A stretch of DNA of 49,057 nucleotides from Oscillospiraceae bacterium (GTDB lineage Bacteria; Bacillota; Clostridia; Oscillospirales; Acutalibacteraceae): the NCBI GenBank assembly GCA_031256825.1, contig JAIRPV010000038.1, positions 72,136 to 121,192 on the forward strand. The letters run 5' to 3'. Numbering within the stretch: the stretch's first letter is position 1; each line of letters starts with the position of its first letter. Both the position numbers and the translations under genes were made by a program. Shown one piece after another: positions 26,538 to 34,470 of the stretch. The notes below the pieces were generated by a model. That model ran no database searches. It was not told where the DNA came from and was given only the letters and a program-made list of their open reading frames with translations.

Positions 26538-26551
26538 GGAGCGTATACAAT
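26523..26551 (+). promoter_or_regulatory. SigA promoter of the YtvI-like gene
   Basis: -35 TTGCTT (26523-26528), 17-base spacer, -10 TACAAT (26546-26551). The 5' leader is about 90 bases. Confidence 0.7.
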
Positions 26552-26647
26552 AGAGGGGAGACGTCAGGCTTTGGGGTTTCGGTGTTGCCGCAAACAAAAA
26601 ACGCCTGAACCCGTCGCCTGAAATCTGTCGTCTGACCGGGGGTTCCC

Positions 26648-27895
26648 ATGGAGCAGCCTTCCGCCTTCCTCAGCCCGCGCGCCAAGGCCCGGCTGGAACG
26701 CATGATCGACGTCGGGTATTACCTGCTGATCATTGCCGCGTTTTATTTTTTCATGCGCTACGCGTTCTGGCTGGTGTTCCCGTTTTTATTTTCGTTCGTG
26801 GTGGCCGTGGTGCTGCAAAAGCCCATGAATTTTGCCTACCGCAAATTCCGTATGAAAAAGAGCTTCACTTCGGTGATGCTCGTGCTGTTGTTTTACCTGC
26901 TGATCATCCTCATCATCAGCCTCATCGGCGCGCGGATCTGGGCCAGCGCAAAGGGGTTTATTGATTATATCACCACGCAGGCGCGCAACCTTCCAAAAAT
27001 CATCAAAGGCATGGAAGGGCGCATCAACGGGCTGGTCAAGTGGATGCCGGACGCCATTGAGGTTCGCATCAACGACTGGCTGGCTAATTTTACCGATACC
27101 CTCATCGCCGGGCAAAACGAAAAGGGCGAAACCGTTGGCATGTTCGGCAGCCTGATGTCGCATTTTGACCTGCAATGGCTCAAAGCGCCCATGAATGGCG
27201 TGCTCACCACCGCCACAAAAATACCGGCGCTGGTGATCGCCGTGGTGATCACCGTCATTTCCAGCTTCTTCATGACATCCGGTTACGACGACATCAAGCA
27301 TTTCATCAAACGGCAGCTCAAGCCGGAGCACCGCCGCGCCCTTTCGGCCTCCAAGCGCATTATGACGACCTCTTCCCTGAAGCTCGTGCGCGCATACGCG
27401 ATTATTTTGAGCGTATCGTTTTGCGAAACGGTGCTGGGGCTGCTGTTGCTGCGGCTCATTGGCGTATTCAACGGCAAATATCTGATGAGCGTGGCGCTGC
27501 TCACCTGCTTTGCCGATTTTTTGCCGGTGCTGGGCGTCGGCTCCATTCTAACGCCGTGGGCGCTCTATAACCTGATCATGGGCAACGTTGGCATGGGGGT
27601 TGGGCTGCTGGCCATCTGGCTCGTCATTATCTTTGTGCGGCAGATTATTGAACCAAAGCTGGTGGCCGCAAACCTGGGTCTGCCGCCGATTGCCGCCATT
27701 GCGGGTATGTATATCGGCCTGCAATTGTTTGGCTTCCTGGGCATGGTGATCCTGCCGCTGCTGTTGATTTTGCTGAAGCTGCTCAACGACGAGGGCGTGG
27801 TGCACATCTGGAAATCGGGGCCAAAAAAAGAGCCGGTGGCAAAGCCCCCGCCGTTCCAAAGGCTTGCCCGGAAGGCCGCAAGCAAGAAAAAATAG
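26648..27895 (+). CDS. AI-2E/PerM-family membrane protein, YtvI-like
   Basis: 415 residues. GGGGG lies 5 bases before the ATG. It has two N-terminal membrane helices, a soluble helical stretch (ARNLPKIIKGMEGRINGLVK) and a C-terminal cluster of helices with FADFLPVLGVGSILTPWALY and RQIIEPKLVAANLGLPPIAAIAGMYIG, which define the AI-2E transporter (UPF0118) family. The overall pattern resembles the sporulation membrane protein YtvI. The transported species is not established. The tail is basic (RLARKAASKKK). A short hairpin with a TTTTGCGCAAAA centre follows the stop. Confidence 0.88.
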   Translation: MEQPSAFLSPRAKARLERMIDVGYYLLIIAAFYFFMRYAFWLVFPFLFSFVVAVVLQKPMNFAYRKFRMKKSFTSVMLVLLFYLLIILIISLIGARIWASAKGFIDYITTQARNLPKIIKGMEGRINGLVKWMPDAIEVRINDWLANFTDTLIAGQNEKGETVGMFGSLMSHFDLQWLKAPMNGVLTTATKIPALVIAVVITVISSFFMTSGYDDIKHFIKRQLKPEHRRALSASKRIMTTSSLKLVRAYAIILSVSFCETVLGLLLLRLIGVFNGKYLMSVALLTCFADFLPVLGVGSILTPWALYNLIMGNVGMGVGLLAIWLVIIFVRQIIEPKLVAANLGLPPIAAIAGMYIGLQLFGFLGMVILPLLLILLKLLNDEGVVHIWKSGPKKEPVAKPPPFQRLARKAASKKK

Positions 27896-27925
27896 CCGCT
27901 TTTGCGCAAAACAGCGGGGAAACCC

Positions 27926-27954
27926 TTGCAATTTGCCGCGGGATGTGGTATAAT
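27926..27954 (+). promoter_or_regulatory. SigA promoter reading into the tandem stem-loop elements
   Basis: -35 TTGCAA (27926-27931), 17-base spacer, -10 TATAAT (27949-27954). The next gene on this strand starts 500 bases away, so it may make a long leader or a non-coding RNA. Confidence 0.65.
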
Positions 27955-28022
27955 GAACACAATACCGGTGGCGAGGGATGGCTTTGCAGGGCAAGTGCCA
28001 ATGACGGACTGCTCACCGCAGG
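27949..28022 (+). repeat. Dispersed stem-loop element, copy A
   Basis: Core 27965-28022 runs from CCGGTGGCGAG to CTCACCGCAGG, imperfect inverted termini. It is preceded by GGTATAAT and AACACAATA. It is followed by a second copy with only one difference over about 55 bases, offset 79 bp. Confidence 0.85.
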
Positions 28023-28044
28023 TACGTCATAATAATCACATGAG

Positions 28045-28101
28045 CTGTGGCGAGGGATGGCTTTGCAGCGCAAGTGCCAATGACGGACTGCTCACCGCAG
28101 G
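28045..28101 (+). repeat. Dispersed stem-loop element, copy B (tandem with A)
   Basis: It runs from CTGTGGCGAG to CTCACCGCAGG. Its right flank GTGTGGTATGAT matches the right flank of copy D, GTGTGGTATAAT. Confidence 0.85.
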
Positions 28102-28126
28102 TGTGGTATGATAGAAGTAGTCTACT

Positions 28127-28153
28127 TGTGATATAACAGCACAAGGCCTGTGG
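28127..28153 (+). repeat. Left-end fragment of the stem-loop element
   Basis: These 27 bases match 28344-28370, the left end of copy C, at 23 positions. The rest of the element is missing or diverged. Confidence 0.6.
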
Positions 28154-28340
28154 TTTGTGATGATTTTGTGAAGCGATTTCTGGTGGCAAATTATCACGCT
28201 TTGCGCGTTCCCCGAAAGAATCTTCCGCAGCGCGTTTTTACGATAGTTCGAAATTTCGGAATGGCGAACCGGTTTTTGACCCCTTTTCAGAGCCAGAATC
28301 CAGTATTTCGGAATTTCGGAATTTCGCAACTTGCCGCTTT
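28154..28340. other. Unassigned segment between two left ends of the element
   Basis: I see no gene here. Short ORFs on both strands run out of or across the flanking repeats and lack a Shine-Dalgarno. The segment contains repeated TTTCGGAA motifs (28251-28325), including three consecutive copies near its right end. It may be a remnant of a larger repeat. Confidence 0.5.
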
Positions 28341-28440
28341 TGATGTGATATAGCAGCACAAAACCTGCGGCGAGAGATATCTTCGCGAAACAGCCGCCTG
28401 TGATAAATCACCACTGCAGGTGTGACATTATTATGATATA
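28341..28440 (+). repeat. Dispersed stem-loop element, copy C (diverged), upstream of the DUF4065 gene
   Basis: Core 28364-28420 from CCTGCGGCGAG to CACTGCAGG, with GAGATATCTTCGCGAAACAG in the interior, similar to copies D and E. The right flank GTGTGACATTATTATGATATAG ends 18 bases before the DUF4065 start codon. Confidence 0.75.
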
Positions 28441-28457
28441 GAAGGGGGGCAAGACCG

Positions 28458-28910
28458 ATGCTGTCGCCGCTGACCTATGCCAATTCCATCATCAAAAAGG
28501 CGTTAGAAACAAAAACGCCGCTTAGCCCAATGAAGCTGCAAAAGCTGATGTACCTGACCTACGCAAGATATTTGTTCCGGCAAGACGCCCCGCTGTTTGC
28601 CGAACGCTTCGAAAAATGGCGCTTTGGGCCTGTGCTTTCCGACGTATACGATGAGTTCAAGGGGTACAAAGCGCAATCCATCGACGATTTTTATTACAAC
28701 TGCGACGGAAAAGCGCCCGTTGTCAGCACCGCATTCTGGGAGTTCTACCAATGCCTGGACGAGGTCTGGAGCGCGTTCGGCTGCTGGGACGGCATCTCCC
28801 TTTCCGGCCTGACGCACCGGCCCGGCACCGCTTGGAACAAGGCGACCGGCATATTTTTGGAAGAGGAGGACATCCGGGAGGATGGAAAACTTTTATTCGC
28901 CGGAACCTAA
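28458..28910 (+). CDS. DUF4065 (Panacea/SocA/GepA-like) protein, probable antitoxin
   Basis: 150 residues; GAAGGGGGG precedes the ATG. The N-terminus MLSPLTYANSIIKKAL...MSPMKLQKLMYLTY-like pattern (seen here as PLSPMKLQKLMYLTYARYLF), then FEKWRFGPVLSDVYDEFKGY and GLTHRPGTAWNKA are hallmarks of DUF4065. This domain, called Panacea, serves as a widely exchanged antitoxin domain in two-gene toxin-antitoxin pairs and also occurs in phage GepA proteins. Its gene overlaps by 29 bases the start of a small membrane-protein gene, which is the candidate toxin. Copies of the stem-loop element lie immediately upstream. Confidence 0.85.
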   Translation: MLSPLTYANSIIKKALETKTPLSPMKLQKLMYLTYARYLFRQDAPLFAERFEKWRFGPVLSDVYDEFKGYKAQSIDDFYYNCDGKAPVVSTAFWEFYQCLDEVWSAFGCWDGISLSGLTHRPGTAWNKATGIFLEEEDIREDGKLLFAGT

Positions 28911-29253
28911 TCTTCCGGAAGCCCCAAAAACAGAGGAAGACCTGCCGTTTGACGGGAGGCCGTCGCAATGGAAAGACAGAACCGAGGAGTATTTGAACCC
29001 GGCGCAGCTGAAGAGCCTTCGAAGGCGAAAGGATATAGAAAGCAAAGAGAAGAATCAGGAGCTGGCGCGCCGCCTGGTTCGCGTTATATTTGCGTCGCTT
29101 TGCATTTTGCTGCTGGCCAGCGCCCTGGCCAACATTTTCTTCGGCAAAGACACCGGCGGCCTGACGGACCGAATGCTACAGATTTTGCAATCGGTGCTGT
29201 TCACTTTGATCGGCTACTTATTTGGACGGCAATCCGGCGAGCGGCCGTCTTAA
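28882..29253 (+). CDS. Small membrane protein paired with DUF4065, candidate toxin
   Basis: 123 residues. The N-terminal 60 residues are acidic, proline-containing and then strongly charged (SLRRRKDIESKEKNQELARR), likely a cytoplasmic helix. Two hydrophobic segments follow: VIFASLCILLLASALANIFF and ILQSVLFTLIGYLFGR, with a short loop. I recognise no enzyme domain. The start overlaps the DUF4065 gene by 29 bases; GAGGAGG is 12 bases and GGGAGG directly upstream of the ATG. Pairing with a Panacea protein makes a membrane-acting toxin plausible, but this is an inference. A strong hairpin follows the stop. Confidence 0.65.
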   Translation: MENFYSPEPNLPEAPKTEEDLPFDGRPSQWKDRTEEYLNPAQLKSLRRRKDIESKEKNQELARRLVRVIFASLCILLLASALANIFFGKDTGGLTDRMLQILQSVLFTLIGYLFGRQSGERPS

Positions 29254-29282
29254 GAGGAAACGATGGAACGCATTCCCATTGC

Positions 29283-29310
29283 GCCCCGCGCGCCGAACCA
29301 GGCGCGGGGC
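29283..29310 (+). terminator. Hairpin terminator after the DUF4065 pair
   Basis: A perfect 9-bp GC stem GCCCCGCGC / GCGCGGGGC with a 10-base loop, followed by GGTTGTTT. The T-run is poor. Confidence 0.6.
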
Positions 29311-29375
29311 GGTTGTTTGCGTTGCCAAAAGGCCAAATTTTTGTAAATAAAGTTGCCGGCGCGGCAAAAAAACGC

Positions 29376-29404
29376 TTGACAATTCCCCTTGCTTATGGTA
29401 AAAT
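29376..29404 (+). promoter_or_regulatory. SigA promoter of the rpsL operon
   Basis: -35 TTGACA (29376-29381), 17-base spacer, -10 TAAAAT (29399-29404), immediately followed by a second TATAAT. Confidence 0.8.
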
Positions 29405-29470
29405 TATAATTCGTGGCGTCCTGTCAAAAGGCAGGGCAAGGCCATCAACTGTATAGAAAGGAGAGAACGA

Positions 29471-29890
29471 ATGCCTACCTTTAACCAACTGGTTCGTTCC
29501 GGGCGGCAAACAACGGTGAAAAAGACCAAAGCCCCGGCGCTGCGCAAAGGGCTTAACTCCCGCAAAAACGTTCAGACCAACCAAGACAGCCCCCAAAAGC
29601 GCGGCGTATGCACGGCGGTAAAGACTACCACGCCGAAGAAACCAAATTCGGCGCTGCGCAAAATCGCCAGAGTGCGCCTTTCCAACGGGATCGAAGTCAC
29701 CACCTATATCCCCGGCGTGGGCCACAACCTGCAAGAGCACAGCGTAGTGCTGATCCGCGGCGGACGCGTGCGCGACCTGCCTGGCGTGCGTTACCATGTG
29801 ATCCGCGGCACCCTCGATTGCCAGGGCATGAAGGATCGCAAACAGGCGCGCTCCAAGTACGGCATGAAGCGGGACAAGAAAAAGAAGTAA
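29471..29890 (+). CDS. rpsL: 30S ribosomal protein S12
   Basis: 139 residues; GAAAGGAGAG lies upstream. The sequence is unmistakable ([48 protein letters not shown]). It sits at the decoding centre and controls accuracy. Lys 56 (B. subtilis numbering, in TPKKPNS) is kept, but the residue equivalent to Lys 101 is Arg ([12 protein letters not shown], codon CGC). Substitutions at this position, including Lys to Arg, are known to give streptomycin resistance in other bacteria. It is the first gene of the str group rpsL-rpsG-fusA-tuf. Confidence 0.98.
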   Translation: MPTFNQLVRSGRQTTVKKTKAPALRKGLNSRKNVQTNQDSPQKRGVCTAVKTTTPKKPNSALRKIARVRLSNGIEVTTYIPGVGHNLQEHSVVLIRGGRVRDLPGVRYHVIRGTLDCQGMKDRKQARSKYGMKRDKKKK

Positions 29891-29978
29891 ACCCGCATCC
29901 ATCCGAACCCAGTATAGAGAATATTTCTGCACGGCAAATGCCATGCTATTATATGGTTCTCTTACTGGCCCACTAGGC

Positions 29979-30049
29979 GTTAGGAATTGGGAAGCCGGAA
30001 GCAGGGGAACAAGCCCTGCCCCCTTATCTCTCCAACACTAATCCCTAAC
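29979..30049. repeat. Imperfect inverted repeat between rpsL and rpsG
   Basis: Outer arms GTTAGGAATTGG and CCAACACTAATCCCTAAC (9 of 10 outer positions pair), inner arms GCAGGG (30001-30006) and CCCTGC (30014-30019). No T-run follows, so it is not a standard terminator. The spacing of rpsL and rpsG (198 bases) is unusually long. Confidence 0.6.
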
Positions 30050-30088
30050 AGTACCGATGAATTCATTCTTATGAAGGAGGGAAGCGAA

Positions 30089-30559
30089 GTGCCAAGAAGA
30101 GGCCAAATCGCGAAACGGGATGTTCTGCCCGACCCCTTGTATGGGTCAAAGCTGGTCACCCGCCTGATCAACAACGTGATGTACGACGGCAAAAAGGGCA
30201 CGGCCCAGCGCATTGTCTACGGCGCCTTCGACATCATCCGCGAAAAAACCGGCAAAGAGCCACTGGAAGCCTTTGAGCAGGCGATGGAAAACGTAATGCC
30301 CCTGCTGGAAGTAAAGGCCCGCCGCGTGGGCGGCGCAACCTATCAGGTACCCATCGACGTGCGGCCTGACCGCCGCCAGACACTGGGCCTGCGCTGGATC
30401 ACGCTCTATTCGCGCAACCGCAGCGAGCGCACCATGCGCGAGCGCCTTGCCAACGAAATCATTGACGCTTGCAACCAGACTGGCTCCGCCTACAAAAAGC
30501 GCGAAGACACCCACAAGATGGCCGAAGCCAACAAAGCGTTCGCACACTTTAGATGGTAG
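30089..30559 (+). CDS. rpsG: 30S ribosomal protein S7
   Basis: 156 residues from a GTG start at 30089, which has GAAGGAGGG 7 bases upstream and gives the standard S7 length; an in-frame extension to 29987 runs through the intergenic hairpin and is rejected. [39 protein letters not shown] and [16 protein letters not shown] are S7 hallmarks. S7 nucleates the 30S head on 16S rRNA and in many bacteria represses its own operon by binding the rpsL-rpsG spacer, which is long and structured here. Confidence 0.97.
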   Translation: MPRRGQIAKRDVLPDPLYGSKLVTRLINNVMYDGKKGTAQRIVYGAFDIIREKTGKEPLEAFEQAMENVMPLLEVKARRVGGATYQVPIDVRPDRRQTLGLRWITLYSRNRSERTMRERLANEIIDACNQTGSAYKKREDTHKMAEANKAFAHFRW

Positions 30560-30574
30560 ACAGGAGACGCCGGA

Positions 30575-30623
30575 CATTAGACGCGTCTGTCAGCCATCGG
30601 GTGTTGGATGACAGAATCTAATG
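30575..30623. repeat. Long imperfect hairpin between rpsG and fusA
   Basis: CATTAGA (30575-30581) pairs with TCTAATG (30617-30623); TCTGTCA (30586-30592) pairs with TGACAGA (30609-30615); CCA/TGG is innermost. An AT-rich stretch with repeated CTAAC follows. No T-run. Confidence 0.65.
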
Positions 30624-30664
30624 CCTAACATCAACTTCTAAAATCTAACTTCGGAGGAACACAA

Positions 30665-32740
30665 ATGCCCCGGCAAGTTTCATTGGAGATGACCCGCAAC
30701 ATCGGGATCATGGCGCATATTGACGCCGGCAAGACCACCACCACCGAACGCATTTTGTTCTATACGGGCAAGACGCACAAAATCGGCGAGGTGCACGACG
30801 GCGCGGCCACCATGGACTGGATGGAACAGGAGCAGGAGCGCGGCATCACCATTACGTCGGCCGCAACCACCTGCTTCTGGAAGGATCACCGCGTCAATAT
30901 CATCGACACCCCCGGCCACGTGGATTTCACTGTGGAAGTGGAGCGCAGCCTGCGCGTGCTCGACGGCAGCGTAACGGTGCTTTGCGCCAAAGGCGGCGTT
31001 GAACCCCAGAGCGAAACCGTTTGGCGACAGGCCGACAAATATCGCGTGCCCCGCATGGTGTATGTGAACAAAATGGACATCATGGGCGCGGATTTTTTCA
31101 ACGTGCTGAACATGCTGCGCGAACGCCTGAAGTGCAACGCGGTGCCCATTCAGCTGCCCATCGGCGCGGAAGCGGATTTCAGAGGCATCATCGACCTGGT
31201 GGAGATGAACGCCATCTTCTATAACGACGACATGGGCCTGGATGTGCAGGTGGGGGAAATCCCCGCCGAGCTGCTGGAAGAGGCGCAGGAATACCGCGCG
31301 GCGCTGCTGGAGGCGGTTGCCGAGCAGGACGACGCGCTCATGGAAAAGTTCTTTGCGGAAGAGGAGCTGACCGTTGACGAAATCAAGGCCTGCATTCGCA
31401 AAGCGACGATTTCCAACGCCATGGTGCCTGTTATTTGCGGCACATCCTACCGCAACAAAGGCGTGCAGCCGCTGCTCGACGCCGTTGTGGATTATATGCC
31501 CGCGCCAACGGACGTGCCCGCCATCAAGGGCGTTAACCCAAAGACCGACAAAGAAGAGGAGCGCCACTCCTCCGACGAAGAGCCGTTTTCCGCGCTGGCG
31601 TTCAAAATCGCCACAGATCCTTTTGTTGGGAAGCTCTGTTTCTTCCGGGTCTACAGCGGCAAAGTGGCCGCGGGCAGCGGCGTTTATAACACCAGCAAAG
31701 GCCATAACGAGCGCATGGGCCGCATTTTGCAAATGCACAGCAACCACAGGCAAGACATTGATTGCTGCTACGCGGGCGACATTGCGGCGGCGATTGGGCT
31801 AAAAAACACCACAACGGGCGACACGCTCTGCGATCAGGCCCACCCGGTGATTCTGGAAAGCATGGACTTCCCGGAGCCGGTGATCCGCGTGGCGATTGAG
31901 CCGAAGACCAAGGCCGGGCAAGAGAAGATGGGGATTGCGCTGCAAAAGCTGGCGGAAGAAGACCCCACGTTCAAATGCTACACGGACGAGGAAACCGGCC
32001 AAACCATCATCGCGGGCATGGGCGAGCTTCATCTGGAAATTATTGTTGACCGCATGCTGCGCGAATTCAAGGTGGAAGCCAACGTTGGCAAGCCGCAGGT
32101 GGCCTACCGCGAAACCATCACCCAGGAAGCCAATGTCGACATGAAATACGCCAGGCAGTCCGGCGGGCGCGGGCAGTATGGCCACGTCAAAATCCGCGTG
32201 GAACCGAACCCTGAAAAGGGATACGAGTTCGTCAACGAGATTGTTGGCGGCGTGGTGCCGAAGGAATATATTCCCGCCGTTGAAGCGGGCGTAAAAGGCG
32301 CTATGCTCAGCGGCGTGCTGGCGGGCTACAACGTTGTGGATGTGAAGGTCGTTCTCTACGACGGCTCTTACCACGAGGTGGACTCGAGCGAAATGGCGTT
32401 TAAGATCGCCGGTTCCATGGCCTTTAAAGAGGCCATGCGCAAGGCCGCCCCCGTGTTGATGGAACCCATCATGAAAGTCACCGTCACCGTGCCCGACGAC
32501 TATATGGGCGACGTCATCGGCGACGTCAACGCCCGCCGCGGCGCGATTCAGGGCACAGAAAACCGCTCCGGCGCGGTGCAGATTGACGCGCAGGTGCCGC
32601 TGAGCAATATGTTTGGCTACGCCACCTCGCTGCGTTCGCGCACGCAGGGCCGCGGGCAATATGTGATGGAACCCAGCCACTATACCCAGGTGCCGCGCAA
32701 TATTGCGGAGGGAATCGTCACAGACAAAAGCAAACGGTAG
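30665..32740 (+). CDS. fusA: Elongation factor G
   Basis: 691 residues; CGGAGG is 7 bases before the ATG. The GTPase G1 motif is [16 protein letters not shown]2/switch II is [10 protein letters not shown], and G4 is NKMD. Domains II-V follow, with the C-terminal [34 protein letters not shown] block. It drives translocation on the ribosome. The length and domain order are normal. Confidence 0.98.
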   Translation: MPRQVSLEMTRNIGIMAHIDAGKTTTTERILFYTGKTHKIGEVHDGAATMDWMEQEQERGITITSAATTCFWKDHRVNIIDTPGHVDFTVEVERSLRVLDGSVTVLCAKGGVEPQSETVWRQADKYRVPRMVYVNKMDIMGADFFNVLNMLRERLKCNAVPIQLPIGAEADFRGIIDLVEMNAIFYNDDMGLDVQVGEIPAELLEEAQEYRAALLEAVAEQDDALMEKFFAEEELTVDEIKACIRKATISNAMVPVICGTSYRNKGVQPLLDAVVDYMPAPTDVPAIKGVNPKTDKEEERHSSDEEPFSALAFKIATDPFVGKLCFFRVYSGKVAAGSGVYNTSKGHNERMGRILQMHSNHRQDIDCCYAGDIAAAIGLKNTTTGDTLCDQAHPVILESMDFPEPVIRVAIEPKTKAGQEKMGIALQKLAEEDPTFKCYTDEETGQTIIAGMGELHLEIIVDRMLREFKVEANVGKPQVAYRETITQEANVDMKYARQSGGRGQYGHVKIRVEPNPEKGYEFVNEIVGGVVPKEYIPAVEAGVKGAMLSGVLAGYNVVDVKVVLYDGSYHEVDSSEMAFKIAGSMAFKEAMRKAAPVLMEPIMKVTVTVPDDYMGDVIGDVNARRGAIQGTENRSGAVQIDAQVPLSNMFGYATSLRSRTQGRGQYVMEPSHYTQVPRNIAEGIVTDKSKR

Positions 32741-32763
32741 TGCAAAAAAATTTACATTACCTC

Positions 32764-32792
32764 TTGCATTTCAACCAGAAATCTGCTACAAT
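32764..32792 (+). promoter_or_regulatory. SigA promoter of tuf
   Basis: -35 TTGCAT (32764-32769), 17-base spacer, -10 TACAAT (32787-32792), so tuf can be expressed apart from fusA. Confidence 0.7.
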
Positions 32793-32834
32793 AGGCAGGA
32801 TAGCATTGACTGAATTATTTAGGAGGATTTATCC

Positions 32835-34037
32835 ATGGGAAAAGCAAAATTTGAACGCAACAAACCCCACGTCAACATCGGCACCATCGGTCACGTGGAC
32901 CATGGTAAGACCACGCTGACCGCAGCGATCACCAAGACTCTGGCCATGAAAGGCCAAGCGAGCTTTGTTGATTACGCCAGCATCGACAAAGCCCCCGAAG
33001 AGCGCGAGCGCGGCATCACCATCAACACCGCGCACGTGGAGTACGAAACCGACGCGCGCCACTACGCGCACGTGGACTGCCCCGGCCACGCCGACTATAT
33101 CAAGAACATGATCACCGGCGCGGCGCAGATGGACGGCGCGATCATCGTTATCGCGGCCTCGGACGGCCCCATGGCGCAGACCCGCGAGCACCTGCTGCTG
33201 GCCCGTCAGGTAGGCGTGCCCTATATCGTGGTGTATATGAACAAAGTGGATCAGGTGGATGACCCTGAACTGCTCGACCTGGTGGAAATGGAAATCCGCG
33301 AAGCCCTGTCGGAGCAGGAATTCCCGGGCGACGACATCCCTGTGATCCGCGGCAGCGCGCTGGAAGCGCTGAGCTATAACGGCGGCGACATCAACGCGCC
33401 CGAACTGGCTTCTATCTGGGAGCTGATGGAAGCGGTTGACACCTATATCCAGACCCCTGACCGCAAGGCCGACCAGCCCTTCCTGATGGCCGTTGAAGAC
33501 GTGTTCACCATCACCGGGCGCGGCACTGTGGCAACCGGACGCGTGGAGCGCGGCCGCATCAAGACGGGCGACGAAGTCGAAATCGTGGGCCTGACCGAAG
33601 AGAAGCGCAAGGTTGTGGTCACTGGACTCGAGATGTTCCATAAGACCCTTGATTACGCCGAAGCGGGCGACAACGCCGGCGCGCTGCTGCGCGGCGTGCA
33701 GCGCAAAGAAATTGAGCGCGGGCAAGTGCTTGCCAAGCCCGGCTCTATCACCCCGCACACGAAGTTCCGCGGCCAGGTATACGTGCTGAAGAAGGAAGAA
33801 GGCGGCCGCCATAAGCCCTTCGTTGGCGGATACCGCCCGCAGTTCTACTTCCGCACCACCGACGTGACCGGCGTTATCACTCTGCCGGAAGGCGTTGACA
33901 TGTGCATGCCGGGCGACAACGTTGAGATGGACGTGGAGCTTATCACCCCGATCGCCATCGAAACCGGCCTGCGTTTCGCTATCCGCGAAGGCGGCCACAC
34001 TGTTGGCTCGGGCGTGGTCATCGGCATCAACGCATAA
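32835..34037 (+). CDS. tuf: Elongation factor Tu
   Basis: 400 residues; AGGAGG lies 9 bases before the ATG. G1 is GHVDHGKTT, switch I has ERERGITI, G3 is VDCPGHADY, and G4 is NKVD. Domains 2 and 3 are complete ([31 protein letters not shown]). It delivers aminoacyl-tRNA to the ribosome. Codon choice is strongly biased, as expected for a highly expressed gene. It ends in a strong terminator. Confidence 0.98.
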   Translation: MGKAKFERNKPHVNIGTIGHVDHGKTTLTAAITKTLAMKGQASFVDYASIDKAPEERERGITINTAHVEYETDARHYAHVDCPGHADYIKNMITGAAQMDGAIIVIAASDGPMAQTREHLLLARQVGVPYIVVYMNKVDQVDDPELLDLVEMEIREALSEQEFPGDDIPVIRGSALEALSYNGGDINAPELASIWELMEAVDTYIQTPDRKADQPFLMAVEDVFTITGRGTVATGRVERGRIKTGDEVEIVGLTEEKRKVVVTGLEMFHKTLDYAEAGDNAGALLRGVQRKEIERGQVLAKPGSITPHTKFRGQVYVLKKEEGGRHKPFVGGYRPQFYFRTTDVTGVITLPEGVDMCMPGDNVEMDVELITPIAIETGLRFAIREGGHTVGSGVVIGINA

Positions 34038-34056
34038 GAACAGAACAACACACCCG

Positions 34057-34089
34057 GCCGCTGCGGTTTCCACCGCGGCGGCTTTTTTT
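34057..34089 (+). terminator. Rho-independent terminator of tuf
   Basis: Stem GCCGCTGCGG / CCGCGGCGGC (one G-U pair), 6-base loop, seven T. Confidence 0.9.
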
Positions 34090-34090
34090 G

Positions 34091-34442
34091 GATGCCTTTT
34101 GCCTGGCGGGCGCGGAGAACGGGCTTTGCGGTCTGATTTTGCACTTTCGTGCGGGCGTTCATTCGTCACGGCGCAAAAACAGCCCGGGCGCCCGCTCCGG
34201 CATCCGCTTGCGCGGCCATTCGTCACGCGGGTTTCGGCGCGGGGCAAAGGATTTTTTTGCTTTAATTCGTCGAATTAAAATGCAGTTTCTTCTTCGCTTT
34301 CTTGCAATCCGCACGTTCAATTCCCAACCTCTCCCGGGATTTTCCCCGAATAATTTTGCTTCGCTTTGCCGATATGCAAGATTTTTTTTGGAGGCGGCAT
34401 CCGCTTCATCGCTTCACCGGTTGAAAACGCAGTGGAAATAGT
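34091..34442. other. Gene-free interval between tuf and nagA
   Basis: No convincing ORF with a Shine-Dalgarno was found. The left part can fold: GATGCC (34091-34096) with GGCATC (34199-34204), GCGGGCGC (34106-34113) with GCGCCCGC (34188-34195), and GCAC/GTGC (34141-34152) inside. The 11-mer CATTCGTCACG occurs twice (about 34160 and 34216). The right part is T-rich and looks structureless. Confidence 0.45.
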
Positions 34443-34470
34443 GAAGAACTCCAATATATTGGAGTTCTTC
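34443..34470. repeat. 28-bp perfect palindrome downstream of nagA
   Basis: GAAGAACTCCAATA and its exact reverse complement without a spacer, 33 bases past the nagA stop. There is no T-run, so it could be a nagA transcript end structure or a protein-binding site. Confidence 0.7.

Noticed and set aside
28036-28359. 107-residue ORF on the minus strand across the repeat region, and a 67-residue ORF opposite it
   Set aside because: Both run through or out of the dispersed elements, lack a Shine-Dalgarno, and resemble no protein; the repeats explain the open frames.
29263-29346. 27-codon ORF with GAGGAA upstream, between the DUF4065 pair and rpsL
   Set aside because: It lies over the terminator hairpin, which explains its composition; no sign of selection for the peptide.
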